DNA of 64,000 nucleotides from assembly GCA_015060335.1 (NCBI GenBank), contig SUYR01000002.1, positions 1-64,000 of the forward strand, written 5' to 3'. How positions within the stretch are numbered: position 1 is the stretch's first letter; each line of letters opens with the position of its first letter. Both the position numbers and the translations under genes were made by a program. Source of the DNA: Bacteroidales bacterium. GTDB lineage: Bacteria; Bacteroidota; Bacteroidia; Bacteroidales; UBA932. Below are positions 44,087 to 52,933 of this stretch, piece by piece. Under the pieces are notes generated by a model. It was not told where the DNA came from. It did no database searches and was given only the letters and a program-made list of their open reading frames with translations.

Positions 44087-45280
44087 ATGCTTAATATATC
44101 ACAGCGCGGGCTTGAAATGCCCTCTTCTCCTATCAGAAAGCTTACACCTCTTGCAAACGACGCTAAAGCCAGAGGCATAAAGGTGTACCATCTCAATATC
44201 GGACAGCCGGACCTTCCCACTCCTCAAAAGGCTCTGGATGCCCTCAAGAACGTTGACCGAAGCGTGCTTGAATACAGTCCGAGCCAGGGTTTTCTGTCTC
44301 TGCGTGAAAAACTTGTGAAATATTACAGCAAGTTCAACATCAATCTCACCACAGATGACATCATCGTCACCAGCGGCGGATCGGAAGCTGTACTATTTGC
44401 ATTTCTTGCATGTCTTAATCCAGGAGACGAAATCATAGTGCCTGAACCGGCTTATGCGAACTACATGGCTTTCGCAGTATCTGCCGGTGCAGTCATAAAG
44501 ACAGTTACAGCAACCATTGATACCGGATTTGCCCTGCCTCCTGTTGAAAAGTTCGAAGAACTGATTACAGAGAGGACAAAGGCTATACTGATCTGCAACC
44601 CTAACAACCCTACCGGCTATCTGTATTCCCGTGCGGAAATGAATCAGCTCAGAGATATCGTAAAGAAACACAATCTGTATCTGTTCTCTGACGAGGTATA
44701 CAGGGAGTTCATATATACAGGATCCCCATACATATCTGCTTGCCACCTGAGCGGAATTGAGGAAAATGTCGTGCTTATAGATTCAGTTTCAAAACGCTAT
44801 TCTGAGTGCGGTATCAGAATAGGTGCTCTTGTCACCAAGAACGCAGCCCTCCGCGAAGCTGTAATGAAATTCTGCCAGGCACGTCTGAGTCCTCCGCTGA
44901 TAGGACAGATAGTAGCTGAAGCTTCAATCGAAGGCATTGAAGAATATGAAGCTGACGTGTATGAACAATATGTAGAGCGCAGAAAATGTCTCGTGGATGG
45001 TCTCAACAAGATCAACGGAGTCTATTCCCCGATTCCGATGGGAGCATTCTACACTGTTGCCAGTCTGCCTGTTGAAGATGCGGACGATTTCTGTGCATGG
45101 TGCCTTTCGGATTTCGAATATGAAGGTGAAACCATCATGATGGCACCGGCAAGCGGATTCTACTCTACTCCGGGTCAGGGACGCAATGAGGTCCGCATAG
45201 CATATGTACTCTGCAAGGAAGACCTTCAGAGAGCATTGTTCATTCTTGAGAAAGCGCTGGAAGCTTACAACAACAGATAA
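44087..45280 (+). CDS. PLP-dependent aminotransferase class I/II (aspartate-aminotransferase-like)
   Basis: The 397-residue fold-type I protein shows HLNIGQPDLPTP, the GSEA block (TSGGSEAVLFAF), CNPNNPTGYLYS, LFSDEVYREF and the PLP lysine in SVSKRYSECGIR (Lys236). C-terminal PGQGRNEVRIAYVL supplies the carboxylate-binding Arg. It may act on aspartate or on aromatic or branched amino acids; the sequence alone does not separate these. It has its own promoter and probably no partner; the next gene starts 182 bases later. Confidence 0.9.
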   Translation: MLNISQRGLEMPSSPIRKLTPLANDAKARGIKVYHLNIGQPDLPTPQKALDALKNVDRSVLEYSPSQGFLSLREKLVKYYSKFNINLTTDDIIVTSGGSEAVLFAFLACLNPGDEIIVPEPAYANYMAFAVSAGAVIKTVTATIDTGFALPPVEKFEELITERTKAILICNPNNPTGYLYSRAEMNQLRDIVKKHNLYLFSDEVYREFIYTGSPYISACHLSGIEENVVLIDSVSKRYSECGIRIGALVTKNAALREAVMKFCQARLSPPLIGQIVAEASIEGIEEYEADVYEQYVERRKCLVDGLNKINGVYSPIPMGAFYTVASLPVEDADDFCAWCLSDFEYEGETIMMAPASGFYSTPGQGRNEVRIAYVLCKEDLQRALFILEKALEAYNNR

Positions 45281-45462
45281 TCTTCTCATAGCATATATCA
45301 TTCACTGCGACAGTCCGATCAAGCACAATGCTAATTAAAGAACAGATTTGTTCAAATAGCATAATTTCGCATTCGGAACTGTGAAATTTCAGGTAAGGAC
45401 TGATATTTCGGGGACCCGATAATTATGAACGGTAATTCCGCAGCTAAATAATCTAATCGATC

Positions 45463-46020
45463 ATGACAGAAAAAGAAAAGATGCTTGCCGGCGAGGTGTA
45501 CTCAGCTGTGGATGGGCAGCTGCTACAGGAGATCAATGCGGTGAAAGAAATCATATATGACTACAACCATCTTCGTCCTGGAGACAGCGAAGGCAGGTTG
45601 AGGATATTGAAAGGGCTCCTTGGTCATATAGCCGACGATGAAATCATTATCAATCAGCCGTTCTATTGCGACTATGGCAAGCAGATTTCTGTCGGAAAGA
45701 GGTTTTTTGCGAACTTCAATCTCACTATCCTTGACGAGGCTGACGTCACTATCGGAGATGACTGTTTCATAGGTCCCGGTGTCAGCATATACACGGCATG
45801 CCATAGCACAGATCCTGTGGAAAGGAACACCAGAAATGAATGGGCAAAACCTGTCACCATAGGTAATAATGTCTGGATAGGAGGCAGCGTGACTATACTT
45901 CCGGGAGTAAGAATCGGAAACAATGTAACTATCGGGGCCGGCTCTGTCGTGGTTTGTGACATTCCGGACAACTGTGTGGCTGTGGGCAACCCCGCAATCA
46001 TCAAAAAAAATCTGAAATGA
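45463..46020 (+). CDS. Maltose/galactoside O-acetyltransferase family protein
   Basis: The 185-residue protein starts with the Mac-type helix (EKMLAGEVYSAVDGQLLQE). The left-handed beta-helix follows: VTIGDDCFIGPGVSIYTACHS, VTIGNNVWIGGSVTILPG and VTIGAGSVVVCDIP. The His of YTACHS is the catalytic base in LacA/Maa enzymes. It acetylates a sugar hydroxyl with acetyl-CoA; the acceptor is unknown. A run of eight A (46003-46010) lies just before the stop, which overlaps the next start by ATGA. Confidence 0.92.
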   Translation: MTEKEKMLAGEVYSAVDGQLLQEINAVKEIIYDYNHLRPGDSEGRLRILKGLLGHIADDEIIINQPFYCDYGKQISVGKRFFANFNLTILDEADVTIGDDCFIGPGVSIYTACHSTDPVERNTRNEWAKPVTIGNNVWIGGSVTILPGVRIGNNVTIGAGSVVVCDIPDNCVAVGNPAIIKKNLK

Positions 46021-46856
46021 TTATCGGACCAAACAGTGCCCTTGTGCTCGAAGGAGGAGGTCTTCGCGGAGTGTTTACCTGCGGAGTCCTGGATGCATTC
46101 ATGGAAAGAGGGATACGGTTTCCTCTAACTGTAGGAGTCAGTGCCGGAGCATGTAACGGACTGTCATACATGTCTGGCCAGAAAGGAAGAGCAAAAGCAA
46201 GCAATATCGACTTGATGGACAAATACCATTATGTTGGATTGAAGTATCTTCTCACCCAGGGGTGTATCATGGATTTCAAACTGCTCTTCGAAGATTTTCC
46301 GGAAAAGATAATCCCGTATGACTATGAGGCATATTTCACAAATCCGAACAGATTCGTAATGGTAACAACCAACTGTCTGACTGGCAAAGCGGAATATCTC
46401 GAAGAAAGGAAAGATCCTCGAAGGGTAATGGAAATAGTTCGAGCTTCAAGCAGTCTTCCATTTGTAACACAAATCACATACGTCGATTCTGTTCCTATGC
46501 TTGACGGAGGAATATGTGACTCCATTCCTGTAGAATACGTACATGCCCAAGGATTCAAAGATATCACTGTCATCCTCACCAGGAACAGAGGCTACCGCAA
46601 ATGCGAGAAACCGAATCCGTTCCTGCGACTGTTCTATAGAAAATACCCGAAACTCCAGGATGCCATAGCTAACCGGAACAGAGAATACAACAGGACTATG
46701 GACTTGATAGAGCATCTGGAAGAGGAAGGAAAAATCACAGTCATCAGGCCGCTCAAGCCGATTGAAGTAGACCGTATGGAAAAAGATACCGCAAAACTCC
46801 GTCAGCTCTACAACGAAGGATACGAGCTGGGAATTTCCGTTCCTATTGACAAGTAA
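46017..46856 (+). CDS. Patatin-like phospholipase
   Basis: The 279-residue protein contains the patatin oxyanion loop LVLEGGGLRGVFTCG, the nucleophile elbow GVSAG (Ser42) and the catalytic Asp in MLDGGICDSIP (Asp163). The lid and C-terminal half resemble the YjjU-type cytoplasmic patatins. It would hydrolyse acyl esters of phospholipids. It is translationally coupled to the acetyltransferase gene. Confidence 0.9.
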   Translation: MIIGPNSALVLEGGGLRGVFTCGVLDAFMERGIRFPLTVGVSAGACNGLSYMSGQKGRAKASNIDLMDKYHYVGLKYLLTQGCIMDFKLLFEDFPEKIIPYDYEAYFTNPNRFVMVTTNCLTGKAEYLEERKDPRRVMEIVRASSSLPFVTQITYVDSVPMLDGGICDSIPVEYVHAQGFKDITVILTRNRGYRKCEKPNPFLRLFYRKYPKLQDAIANRNREYNRTMDLIEHLEEEGKITVIRPLKPIEVDRMEKDTAKLRQLYNEGYELGISVPIDK

Positions 46857-47449
46857 GTATCGCGCATATCGAGTCACCTAATCTACTATAAATCAAGAGA
46901 TTACGTATTTGAGGGTCGGAATTTTTACCGACCCTCAAATACGTAAAGCTCTGATAATCAAACCTTTAAGCGACTACAAAAATATATCATCCTGATATTT
47001 TTAAGAAGCGCAAAGGTAGATTAGGCGCAAGCAAGCGTCAAGACGTAACTCTGGAGACGCTTACATTGTTTGGCATTAATCCGCACTTCCGCGCTGTCAC
47101 TTATTACGCTGATTATCAAACGTTTGCAGAAACACGATTCCCCTGCAACGGGGAATCGCATATCAGCAATGCGCTATGGGTCAACGGATTAGCTGCCAGA
47201 AATCTCGAATCTGTCAGAGTACGGACACGCAAAAAGACGCAGATGACAGACGCATAATAAAGAAGGCGGCTGTTCCCGTCAACGAGAAGGCCACAAATAC
47301 TCGCCAAAGAGAAGGCAGCAGTTCCCATCAACGAGAAGGCCACAAATACCCGTCAACGAGAAGGCAGCAGTTCACGTCAACGAGAAGGCCACAATACCCG
47401 TCAAAGAGAAGGCGGCAGTTCCCGCCAACGAAAAGGCCACAAATACCCG
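46857..47449. other. Non-coding region with hairpins and a tandem repeat
   Basis: This 593-bp gap lies between the end of the patatin unit and the end of the exopolysaccharide operon. It contains a 19-bp hairpin (46901-46946), a smaller perfect hairpin at 47135-47158 (CGATTCCCC/GGGGAATCG), an AAAAATAT/ATATTTTT inverted pair near 46980-47000, and the tandem array starting at 47262. No reading frame in it has family character or a credible start context. Confidence 0.7.
46901..46946. repeat. Perfect 19-bp inverted repeat
   Basis: TTACGTATTTGAGGGTCGG pairs exactly with CCGACCCTCAAATACGTAA around an 8-base AT loop. It lies 44 bases after the patatin stop. There is no following T run on either strand. 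It may form a 3'-end hairpin or be the remnant of a small mobile element. Confidence 0.8.
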
Positions 47450-47467
47450 TCAAGGAGAAGGCAGCAG
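47262..47467. repeat. 49-bp tandem repeat (4 copies plus a partial), built of two related half-units
   Basis: Units lie at 47262-47310, 47311-47359, 47360-47407 (48 bp) and 47408-47456, with a partial fifth to 47467. Each unit joins a 24-base half (GAAGGCAGCAGTTCCCGTC, then AACGA) and a 25-base half (GAAGGCCACAAATACCCGTC, then AACGA-like). The half-units are themselves related, so the array is a higher-order repeat of the form AB-AB-AB-AB. There are no unique spacers. The array runs into the 3' end of the WbuB-like gene, whose stop codon is at 47452-47450. Confidence 0.9.
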
Positions 47468-48655
47468 GGAGCAGAGGGTGTCGAGGCATCTGGCTTTTGT
47501 GAAATTCTGCTCGAAATAGCTGCGTCCACGTTTGCCCATTGCGCTGCGCTGTGATGGGGACATGGACATGAGCTCGCGTACGCGTCCGGCAAATCCGACA
47601 TAATCACCGGCCGGGCAGGAGAGTCCGCAGCCGGATTCGCTTATGAGGGTACGGGCTTCTCCGTCGATCATCGCGATGACCGGTTTGCCTGCTGCCATGT
47701 ATGCCTGAAGCTTGGCAGGGACGGTCAGGCTGAATATGTAATCGTTCTTGAGCGAAAGGAAGAGGACATCTGCCTGAGAGAAGAAAGCCGGAACTGCTGA
47801 GAGAGGATATCGTCCGGGCAGGAAGATGACATCCGAAAGTTCGTGAGACAAGATATATTCCTCCAGCCATCTTTTCTTGCGTCCGTCTCCTACAATGATA
47901 ATCTTCACTCCAGTATCCTTCAGTATGAGAGCGGCTTCCGCTATTGATTCCATATCCTGGGATTCTCCTATATTTCCAGCGAACATGAGCCTGAACCCTT
48001 TTGGAAGTGCAGGGATATCTTCCCGACAGGTATCGGAAAAGACGTCCTCAGCCCAGTTAGGGAAATAGACAAGTTTACTCTCAAAGTCTCCTTTCTCCAG
48101 GATGGATTCCCTGAAACCACGCGAACTGATCAGAATCTTCTCTGAGTTCCTGTACATCAGACATGTCACCCATGTGAAGAATGAAAGAACATGTCTGTTG
48201 CTTATACCGCCTGCTGCCTGGAGACTTTCCGGCCATAGGTCGAGTACCCAGAAATATATAGGCGTACCGCGTAACCACTTGAATATCAAAGCCGGGAATC
48301 CCTGAGTGACTGGAGAAGTCTCGTGAACGACAACTGCATCGTAACGACGGGATAATGCCATGAAGAATGCCCATACAGATGCAATGAAAGCCCACGAGAG
48401 ATAATTCAGAGAGAGCATAAGTGCCCCTCCCCTGCCTCTCGGGATGACAAACGTACGGTACACTTTCACTCCGTTTATGATTTCCTTTCTCTTTCTGAAC
48501 ACACCGTATCCCTTATACACCTTTCCTTCGGGATAATTAGGAAGTCCTGTCAGGACAGTCACATCATATCCACGCCTGGACAGCTCGAATGCTACATCAT
48601 TGCTCTTGAAGTTCTCCGGATGAAAATATTGGGTTACCAGCAGTATCTTAGTCAT
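47450..48655 (-). CDS. WbuB-like GT4 glycosyltransferase (possible L-FucNAc transferase)
   Basis: The 401-residue two-domain GT-B protein starts KILLVTQYFHPENFKSNDVA with VTVLTGLPNYPEGKVYKGYG following, the signature of the WbuB/WcaI subgroup. C-terminal FAGNIGESQDMESI, IIIVGDGRKK and YMAAGKPVIAMIDGEA form the nucleotide-sugar domain. Some WbuB proteins transfer N-acetyl-L-fucosamine, which fits the UDP-L-FucNAc genes upstream in the same operon (inference). The last five residues before the final Pro and the stop codon lie in the tandem repeat. The gene overlaps the preceding GT4 gene by 8 bp. Confidence 0.88.
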   Translation of the reverse strand: MTKILLVTQYFHPENFKSNDVAFELSRRGYDVTVLTGLPNYPEGKVYKGYGVFRKRKEIINGVKVYRTFVIPRGRGGALMLSLNYLSWAFIASVWAFFMALSRRYDAVVVHETSPVTQGFPALIFKWLRGTPIYFWVLDLWPESLQAAGGISNRHVLSFFTWVTCLMYRNSEKILISSRGFRESILEKGDFESKLVYFPNWAEDVFSDTCREDIPALPKGFRLMFAGNIGESQDMESIAEAALILKDTGVKIIIVGDGRKKRWLEEYILSHELSDVIFLPGRYPLSAVPAFFSQADVLFLSLKNDYIFSLTVPAKLQAYMAAGKPVIAMIDGEARTLISESGCGLSCPAGDYVGFAGRVRELMSMSPSQRSAMGKRGRSYFEQNFTKARCLDTLCSLLPSP

Positions 48656-49817
48656 ATAATTCCAGATATTTATTGAAACACACTTTCTTATCGAAGTTTT
48701 CTACAGCCCGAATTCTGCAGGCTGAAGGGGACAAGGGATGTTGTCTCAAATGCATGAGGGCAGCGGCAAGAGACTGAACATCACCGCGTGGCACGACGAT
48801 TCCCGTATCCTCATCCACAGCTTCCGGAGAGCCACCCGTATCATATGTGACAACTGGAGTACCACATGAAAGCGCTTCAAGATTTACCGTGGGAAAAGTA
48901 TCTGCATATGAAGCATTGACCAGCACATCCGCCTCATTATATAGCCTGACAAGTTCATCCACACCTGCAGTCCTGCCCATACCTGCAATCCCGTCCGGCA
49001 TCTGCCTCAGCTGTTCTTTCGTGAGTCCTACGATAGTGATGAGAAAATCGTCCGGAAGCATCTGTCTCAGCTTATATATATCATGCAGCCCTTTCTCCCT
49101 GTTCCAGACATTGGACACTGCAAGAATCCGGAATCTTCCGTCACCGGTCACCTCTAAAGGACGGAACACATCTATATCGATACCGTTATGAATCACATGA
49201 ACATGTCGGTCCGAGAAGAATGAGTCCTTCACATAATCCGCCATCCACTTCGAGCATGCTGCCACAGTAAGGTCGCGGCACGAGGTGAAAAGACGTTTCT
49301 TCAGCAGATAGTTCTCCCGAGAATTATCCCTCATGCTTTTAGGATACGTCCTGCTCAAAGGACATTCTCCGCACTGATATTTCCATTTGTCACATCCCGC
49401 CATCTCAAAATGGAAACAATGTCCTGTAAACGCCCAGCAGTCGTGAAATGTCCAGACCACCTTGATATCCGACTGATTCAGATAGTCGAACAGGATATTG
49501 TAATTAAGCCAGTGGTCATGGATATTATGAAGATGCACCACATCGGGATCAAGACGCTTCATCACATCCACAAGACGGTGTGTTGCACCTATGGACCCCA
49601 GGCCTTCCCTGTCAAACAATCTGCTTTCCAGATAATGCAGATATGGATTCAGGAATCCTCCCACCTTGATAAGTCCGAGAGAGGACGGGCAGGAATATCT
49701 TCCGTAAGCCACATAAGAATCCCAGCCATGCGACTTTGCTGCCAGGCCTGTCGCTTCCACTATACGTCCTGTAGATCCCCAGTTCGCCGTGGCATTAATC
49801 TGAAGAAGTACCGGCAT
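48648..49817 (-). CDS. GT4 glycosyltransferase of the exopolysaccharide locus
   Basis: The 389-residue protein begins VLLQINATANWGSTGRIVE, the N-terminal pattern of WcaC-like GT4 enzymes. VVWTFHDCWAFTGHC follows, with a Cys cluster (CDKWKYQCGECPLS) typical of the subgroup, then VIHNGIDIDVFRP and C-terminal VNASYADTFPTVNLEALSCGTPVV with the E-x7-E-like donor site. The donor sugar is not predictable. It overlaps both neighbours, supporting one operon. Confidence 0.88.
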   Translation of the reverse strand: MPVLLQINATANWGSTGRIVEATGLAAKSHGWDSYVAYGRYSCPSSLGLIKVGGFLNPYLHYLESRLFDREGLGSIGATHRLVDVMKRLDPDVVHLHNIHDHWLNYNILFDYLNQSDIKVVWTFHDCWAFTGHCFHFEMAGCDKWKYQCGECPLSRTYPKSMRDNSRENYLLKKRLFTSCRDLTVAACSKWMADYVKDSFFSDRHVHVIHNGIDIDVFRPLEVTGDGRFRILAVSNVWNREKGLHDIYKLRQMLPDDFLITIVGLTKEQLRQMPDGIAGMGRTAGVDELVRLYNEADVLVNASYADTFPTVNLEALSCGTPVVTYDTGGSPEAVDEDTGIVVPRGDVQSLAAALMHLRQHPLSPSACRIRAVENFDKKVCFNKYLELYD

Positions 49818-50919
49818 ATTTCAAAAGTGTTTCGTTTATTACATCGAACTGATATTCAGGAGTCCAATACCTGTCGATTTCGTCCTGACAGGCTTTTCGG
49901 ACCTGCATCCTGCGACCTTTGCTGGAGAGCAGCCATGATTCTATCCTGTCTGCAAGAGAGACCACATGTCCGTACTCATAAAAGTCTCCCGTGACACCCG
50001 GATGGATCGCCTCGAATTCCGGACCCTGACATTTGAAGAGGTCATGAGTAACTGCCGGAGTTCCGTATGTGAGCACATGGACTGCTGTCAGGCCGATATT
50101 TCCCGGAGAGACACACAGGTCCGCATTGTATATGAGTTCTGCATTCACATTTTCATTGTAAGATGGGCCATAAAGCCACACTCTCTCCTGCAGTCCGAGA
50201 CTTGCTGCAGTCTGCCTCAACGAGACCTCTGCCGGTCCGGATCCGACAAGGACAAGATTGCACAGAAAATGCCTGTCCTGTAGTATCCTCATGGCATCCA
50301 GAATCATATCCAGCTTCTTGGATGGAGTCAGGCGTCCGATGAATATCAATATAGGAAGAGCGTTTCCGAAATGTTTCCTGTAAATGGAAGTCGGATTCAG
50401 CTTTCTTCGGATCTGGAGCTGTACGGCATGAGAAAGCGAATTATGGATAACATGGAGTCGGGAGGGAGAATATCCTTCTGAGACCATCAGTCTTCTGGCG
50501 TAGTCTCCATATAGGAAGAGACCGTCTGAAAAGCTATAAAACAACATTTTCATCCATCTGGTCACCCTGTCCTCCCTGCCTGTCCATCCATGAGTCCATA
50601 AGAAGACTTTCTTTCTAAGAAGTGCAGAAACTATCAGAAATGTCCATGTGGAAAAACAGCGGATATCGCCAGAAAGTATATAGACGGAATATCTTCTGGA
50701 AAGCATTTTCAGCACACCTTTCTGCCATAGGGTGACTTCTCCGTTCTGAATATTCTTCAGTACTGTCACCTTGTTCCTGAATCCCGTAAGGCTGAAAGTC
50801 CTGATACCGTTGTTCAGGGTATCTCCGAATGCAAAATCGCAATCCATCCGGGCATCAATCAAGCGGAATATCTCTTCCCGATAATGCGGAGCAAGATTGG
50901 CTATCAGACAAATTTTCAT
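49795..50919 (-). CDS. GT4 glycosyltransferase of the exopolysaccharide locus
   Basis: The 374-residue GT-B protein starts KICLIANLAPHYREEIFRLI. It has LFLYGDYARRLMVSEGY, VIHNSLSH and the GT4 C-terminal domain with ILIFIGRLTPSKKLDMILDAM, LVLVGSGPAE and LCVSPGNIGLTAVHVLTYGTPAV. The donor and acceptor are unknown. Its first 4 bases overlap the EpsG-type gene stop, and its end overlaps the next GT4 gene by 23 bp. Confidence 0.87.
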   Translation of the reverse strand: MKICLIANLAPHYREEIFRLIDARMDCDFAFGDTLNNGIRTFSLTGFRNKVTVLKNIQNGEVTLWQKGVLKMLSRRYSVYILSGDIRCFSTWTFLIVSALLRKKVFLWTHGWTGREDRVTRWMKMLFYSFSDGLFLYGDYARRLMVSEGYSPSRLHVIHNSLSHAVQLQIRRKLNPTSIYRKHFGNALPILIFIGRLTPSKKLDMILDAMRILQDRHFLCNLVLVGSGPAEVSLRQTAASLGLQERVWLYGPSYNENVNAELIYNADLCVSPGNIGLTAVHVLTYGTPAVTHDLFKCQGPEFEAIHPGVTGDFYEYGHVVSLADRIESWLLSSKGRRMQVRKACQDEIDRYWTPEYQFDVINETLLKYAGTSSD

Positions 50920-52007
50920 ATAAACACATTTTGCCAGTTAAACATAAACATGGCGGTATTTGTACGCATCCTGAACATGATTGCAATGAATACCAAACCA
51001 TACAATGAAAGCAGAACAGCTTTTTTCAAGGTAAATGTCCGGCTCATGGCAGCCAGAGTGAGGGCTGCGAATATATATTCAAAACCCAGGAAATAATAAT
51101 TGACACGGGAGAAGATCAGGCTGCCTATGAACAGATATTTCCACAGCACACCAAAACAGAACAGGTCATAGATTATATTCACGGTCCGGCTGCCGTAATA
51201 CGATTTGACCTGATCGCCGAAGTATATCAGGCACACTGATATGGACAGATTGATCCAATATCCGAGTCCTCTTTCCACGGTACGGGTCAATTCATAATCA
51301 TCATTGAAATATATGTCATAACCAAGATAGGCGGCAAGCCCGTCTGCATACCCTGCAATGAAATTCACTGCAGATGTACCGGAAGCCAGCAGCACTGCAA
51401 CCAGAAGTCCCAGCACAATCCATTTCCTCCTTACCCATCCGTCTGAGAAAATATACAGCGGATACAACGGAAGCAGGAACACAGCTGAGGTGTGGAACAT
51501 GATTGCCAGAGCTATGCAGAGATAATATCTGATCCACTTTCTGTCAGCAATGAAATGCACAGAATAGGCAAAGATACAGAATGCAAGCTGCTGTCTGAGT
51601 CCGTTTGCATATGAAAGCCAGATTCCTCCCAACATGAAGACCAGAGCCAGAAAAGGATAGGCATCCCGGAATGGCCTGACAGCAAGGAATACCAGCAGCA
51701 GCTGTATAAACGCCACGACACCCAGAAAGAACGAAAAAGGCAGAGAAGCAGCTGCACATATATCCATAAGGAATCTGAAGCCAGGCTCCAGATGATCATA
51801 GCTCCCGATACCCAGAAGCGCATCATCATACCATCTTTTGTAGCTCCAGAAATCCATTCCCACTCCAGAGCGCAGACCGAAGACAACAGAATATACAGCA
51901 ATTGCAGACACAATGAAAAACAATGTATTCTTTTCAGCTGAATATCTGGCGGCAAAGTACAGAAGGAGCGTCAGGGATATATATACAAGAAGTGTCTGAA
52001 TCACCAT
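50916..52007 (-). CDS. EpsG-family membrane protein, probable polysaccharide polymerase (Wzy role)
   Basis: The 363-residue protein is strongly hydrophobic with about 10-12 segments. The EpsG-type pattern YSVVFGLRSGVGMDFWSYKRWYDDA is followed by LEPGFRFLMDICA and WLSYANGLRQQLAFCIFAYSVHFI. EpsG-like proteins fill the slot of the O-antigen or capsule polymerase in Wzx/Wzy systems. It is the only polymerase candidate in the operon. Confidence 0.8.
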   Translation of the reverse strand: MVIQTLLVYISLTLLLYFAARYSAEKNTLFFIVSAIAVYSVVFGLRSGVGMDFWSYKRWYDDALLGIGSYDHLEPGFRFLMDICAAASLPFSFFLGVVAFIQLLLVFLAVRPFRDAYPFLALVFMLGGIWLSYANGLRQQLAFCIFAYSVHFIADRKWIRYYLCIALAIMFHTSAVFLLPLYPLYIFSDGWVRRKWIVLGLLVAVLLASGTSAVNFIAGYADGLAAYLGYDIYFNDDYELTRTVERGLGYWINLSISVCLIYFGDQVKSYYGSRTVNIIYDLFCFGVLWKYLFIGSLIFSRVNYYFLGFEYIFAALTLAAMSRTFTLKKAVLLSLYGLVFIAIMFRMRTNTAMFMFNWQNVFI

Positions 52008-52009
52008 AT

Positions 52010-52933
52010 CTACAATTTCCTGAAGAATCTATAAGTCTTGACCGGACTGCGTGACGCGCTCAACAGTAGTCCTTCCGCCATATACACAAGATCTCTGCTC
52101 CGAAGGAAATAGCCGGCTATATCCTTCATTCTGAATTCCTTGTCATACCCCTTCCACAGAGAACGCTCTGCATCAGCCATGACATTCAGACTTGAATTAG
52201 CCAACAGAGGAAGAAGCCGTCCCATCTGCCTGCGCAGAGGTCCGTCCGGCAGAGTACCCCGTATGAATTCATCCAGCCGGGTAATGATAAACAGCAGGTC
52301 ATATGCTCGTTTTACATTGACTGTCTGAGTGATGGATCCCTCCCTTATATATCTGCAATAGCACTCCTGCTGTATGATTGCCACAGACTTTGCCAGACAA
52401 AGTGCCCTCGGGGTAAAATCTGAATCCTCGTGATATATACCGGGAAAGAATCTCAACGAATTCTCTGCGAGAAACTGCCTTCTGAATATATAGTACGGGG
52501 CACCATGCTGGAAATGACCTTTTGTGGCAAGGACAAACTCCGGTCCAGGCATTGCGCTTACCGGAAAATCATATCCGAATGCTATAATATCCGCTCCGGA
52601 AGCCGCTCCAAATATCTGAGGCAGACAGTTTTCCATTATACTGTCATCCGAATCCACAAACCAGACATACTCGCCAGAAGCAAGATCCAGTCCGGCATTC
52701 CTTGCCGCACTCAGACCTGAATTTGGCTGGGAGCTCAACTTGATGTGGGGATGCGCCGACATCAGTTTCATAACCTCCACCATGCTTGAATCAGTAGAGC
52801 CGTCATTGATGACTATTATTTCATACTCATCACCTGCTACATTCTGGTTCATACATGACTTGAGACATTTAGCAACATACTGCTCGGTATTATACACCGG
52901 AACAATGATTGACAACTTGAATGATCTAGACAT
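52010..52933 (-). CDS. GT2 family glycosyltransferase
   Basis: The 307-residue GT-A protein has the classic start KLSIIVPVYNTEQYVAKCL, VINDGSTDSS, GLSAARNAGLDLASG and the D-x-D-like FVDSDD. RFFPGIYHEDSDF in the middle is typical of GT2 capsule enzymes. Its stop is 2 bases from the polymerase start, and it overlaps the GT32 gene by 8 bp. Donor not predictable. Confidence 0.92.
   Translation of the reverse strand: MSRSFKLSIIVPVYNTEQYVAKCLKSCMNQNVAGDEYEIIVINDGSTDSSMVEVMKLMSAHPHIKLSSQPNSGLSAARNAGLDLASGEYVWFVDSDDSIMENCLPQIFGAASGADIIAFGYDFPVSAMPGPEFVLATKGHFQHGAPYYIFRRQFLAENSLRFFPGIYHEDSDFTPRALCLAKSVAIIQQECYCRYIREGSITQTVNVKRAYDLLFIITRLDEFIRGTLPDGPLRRQMGRLLPLLANSSLNVMADAERSLWKGYDKEFRMKDIAGYFLRSRDLVYMAEGLLLSASRSPVKTYRFFRKL

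Noticed and set aside
47262..47467. Regular direct repeats as a CRISPR array
   Set aside because: The whole 49-bp unit is repeated with only point changes, so there are no unique spacers, and no cas genes are near.
47176..47502. Open frame of about 108 codons across the tandem repeat on the plus strand
   Set aside because: The repeat length is not a multiple of three, the frame overlaps the WbuB-like gene on the other strand, and the peptide is basic and low-complexity with no family likeness.
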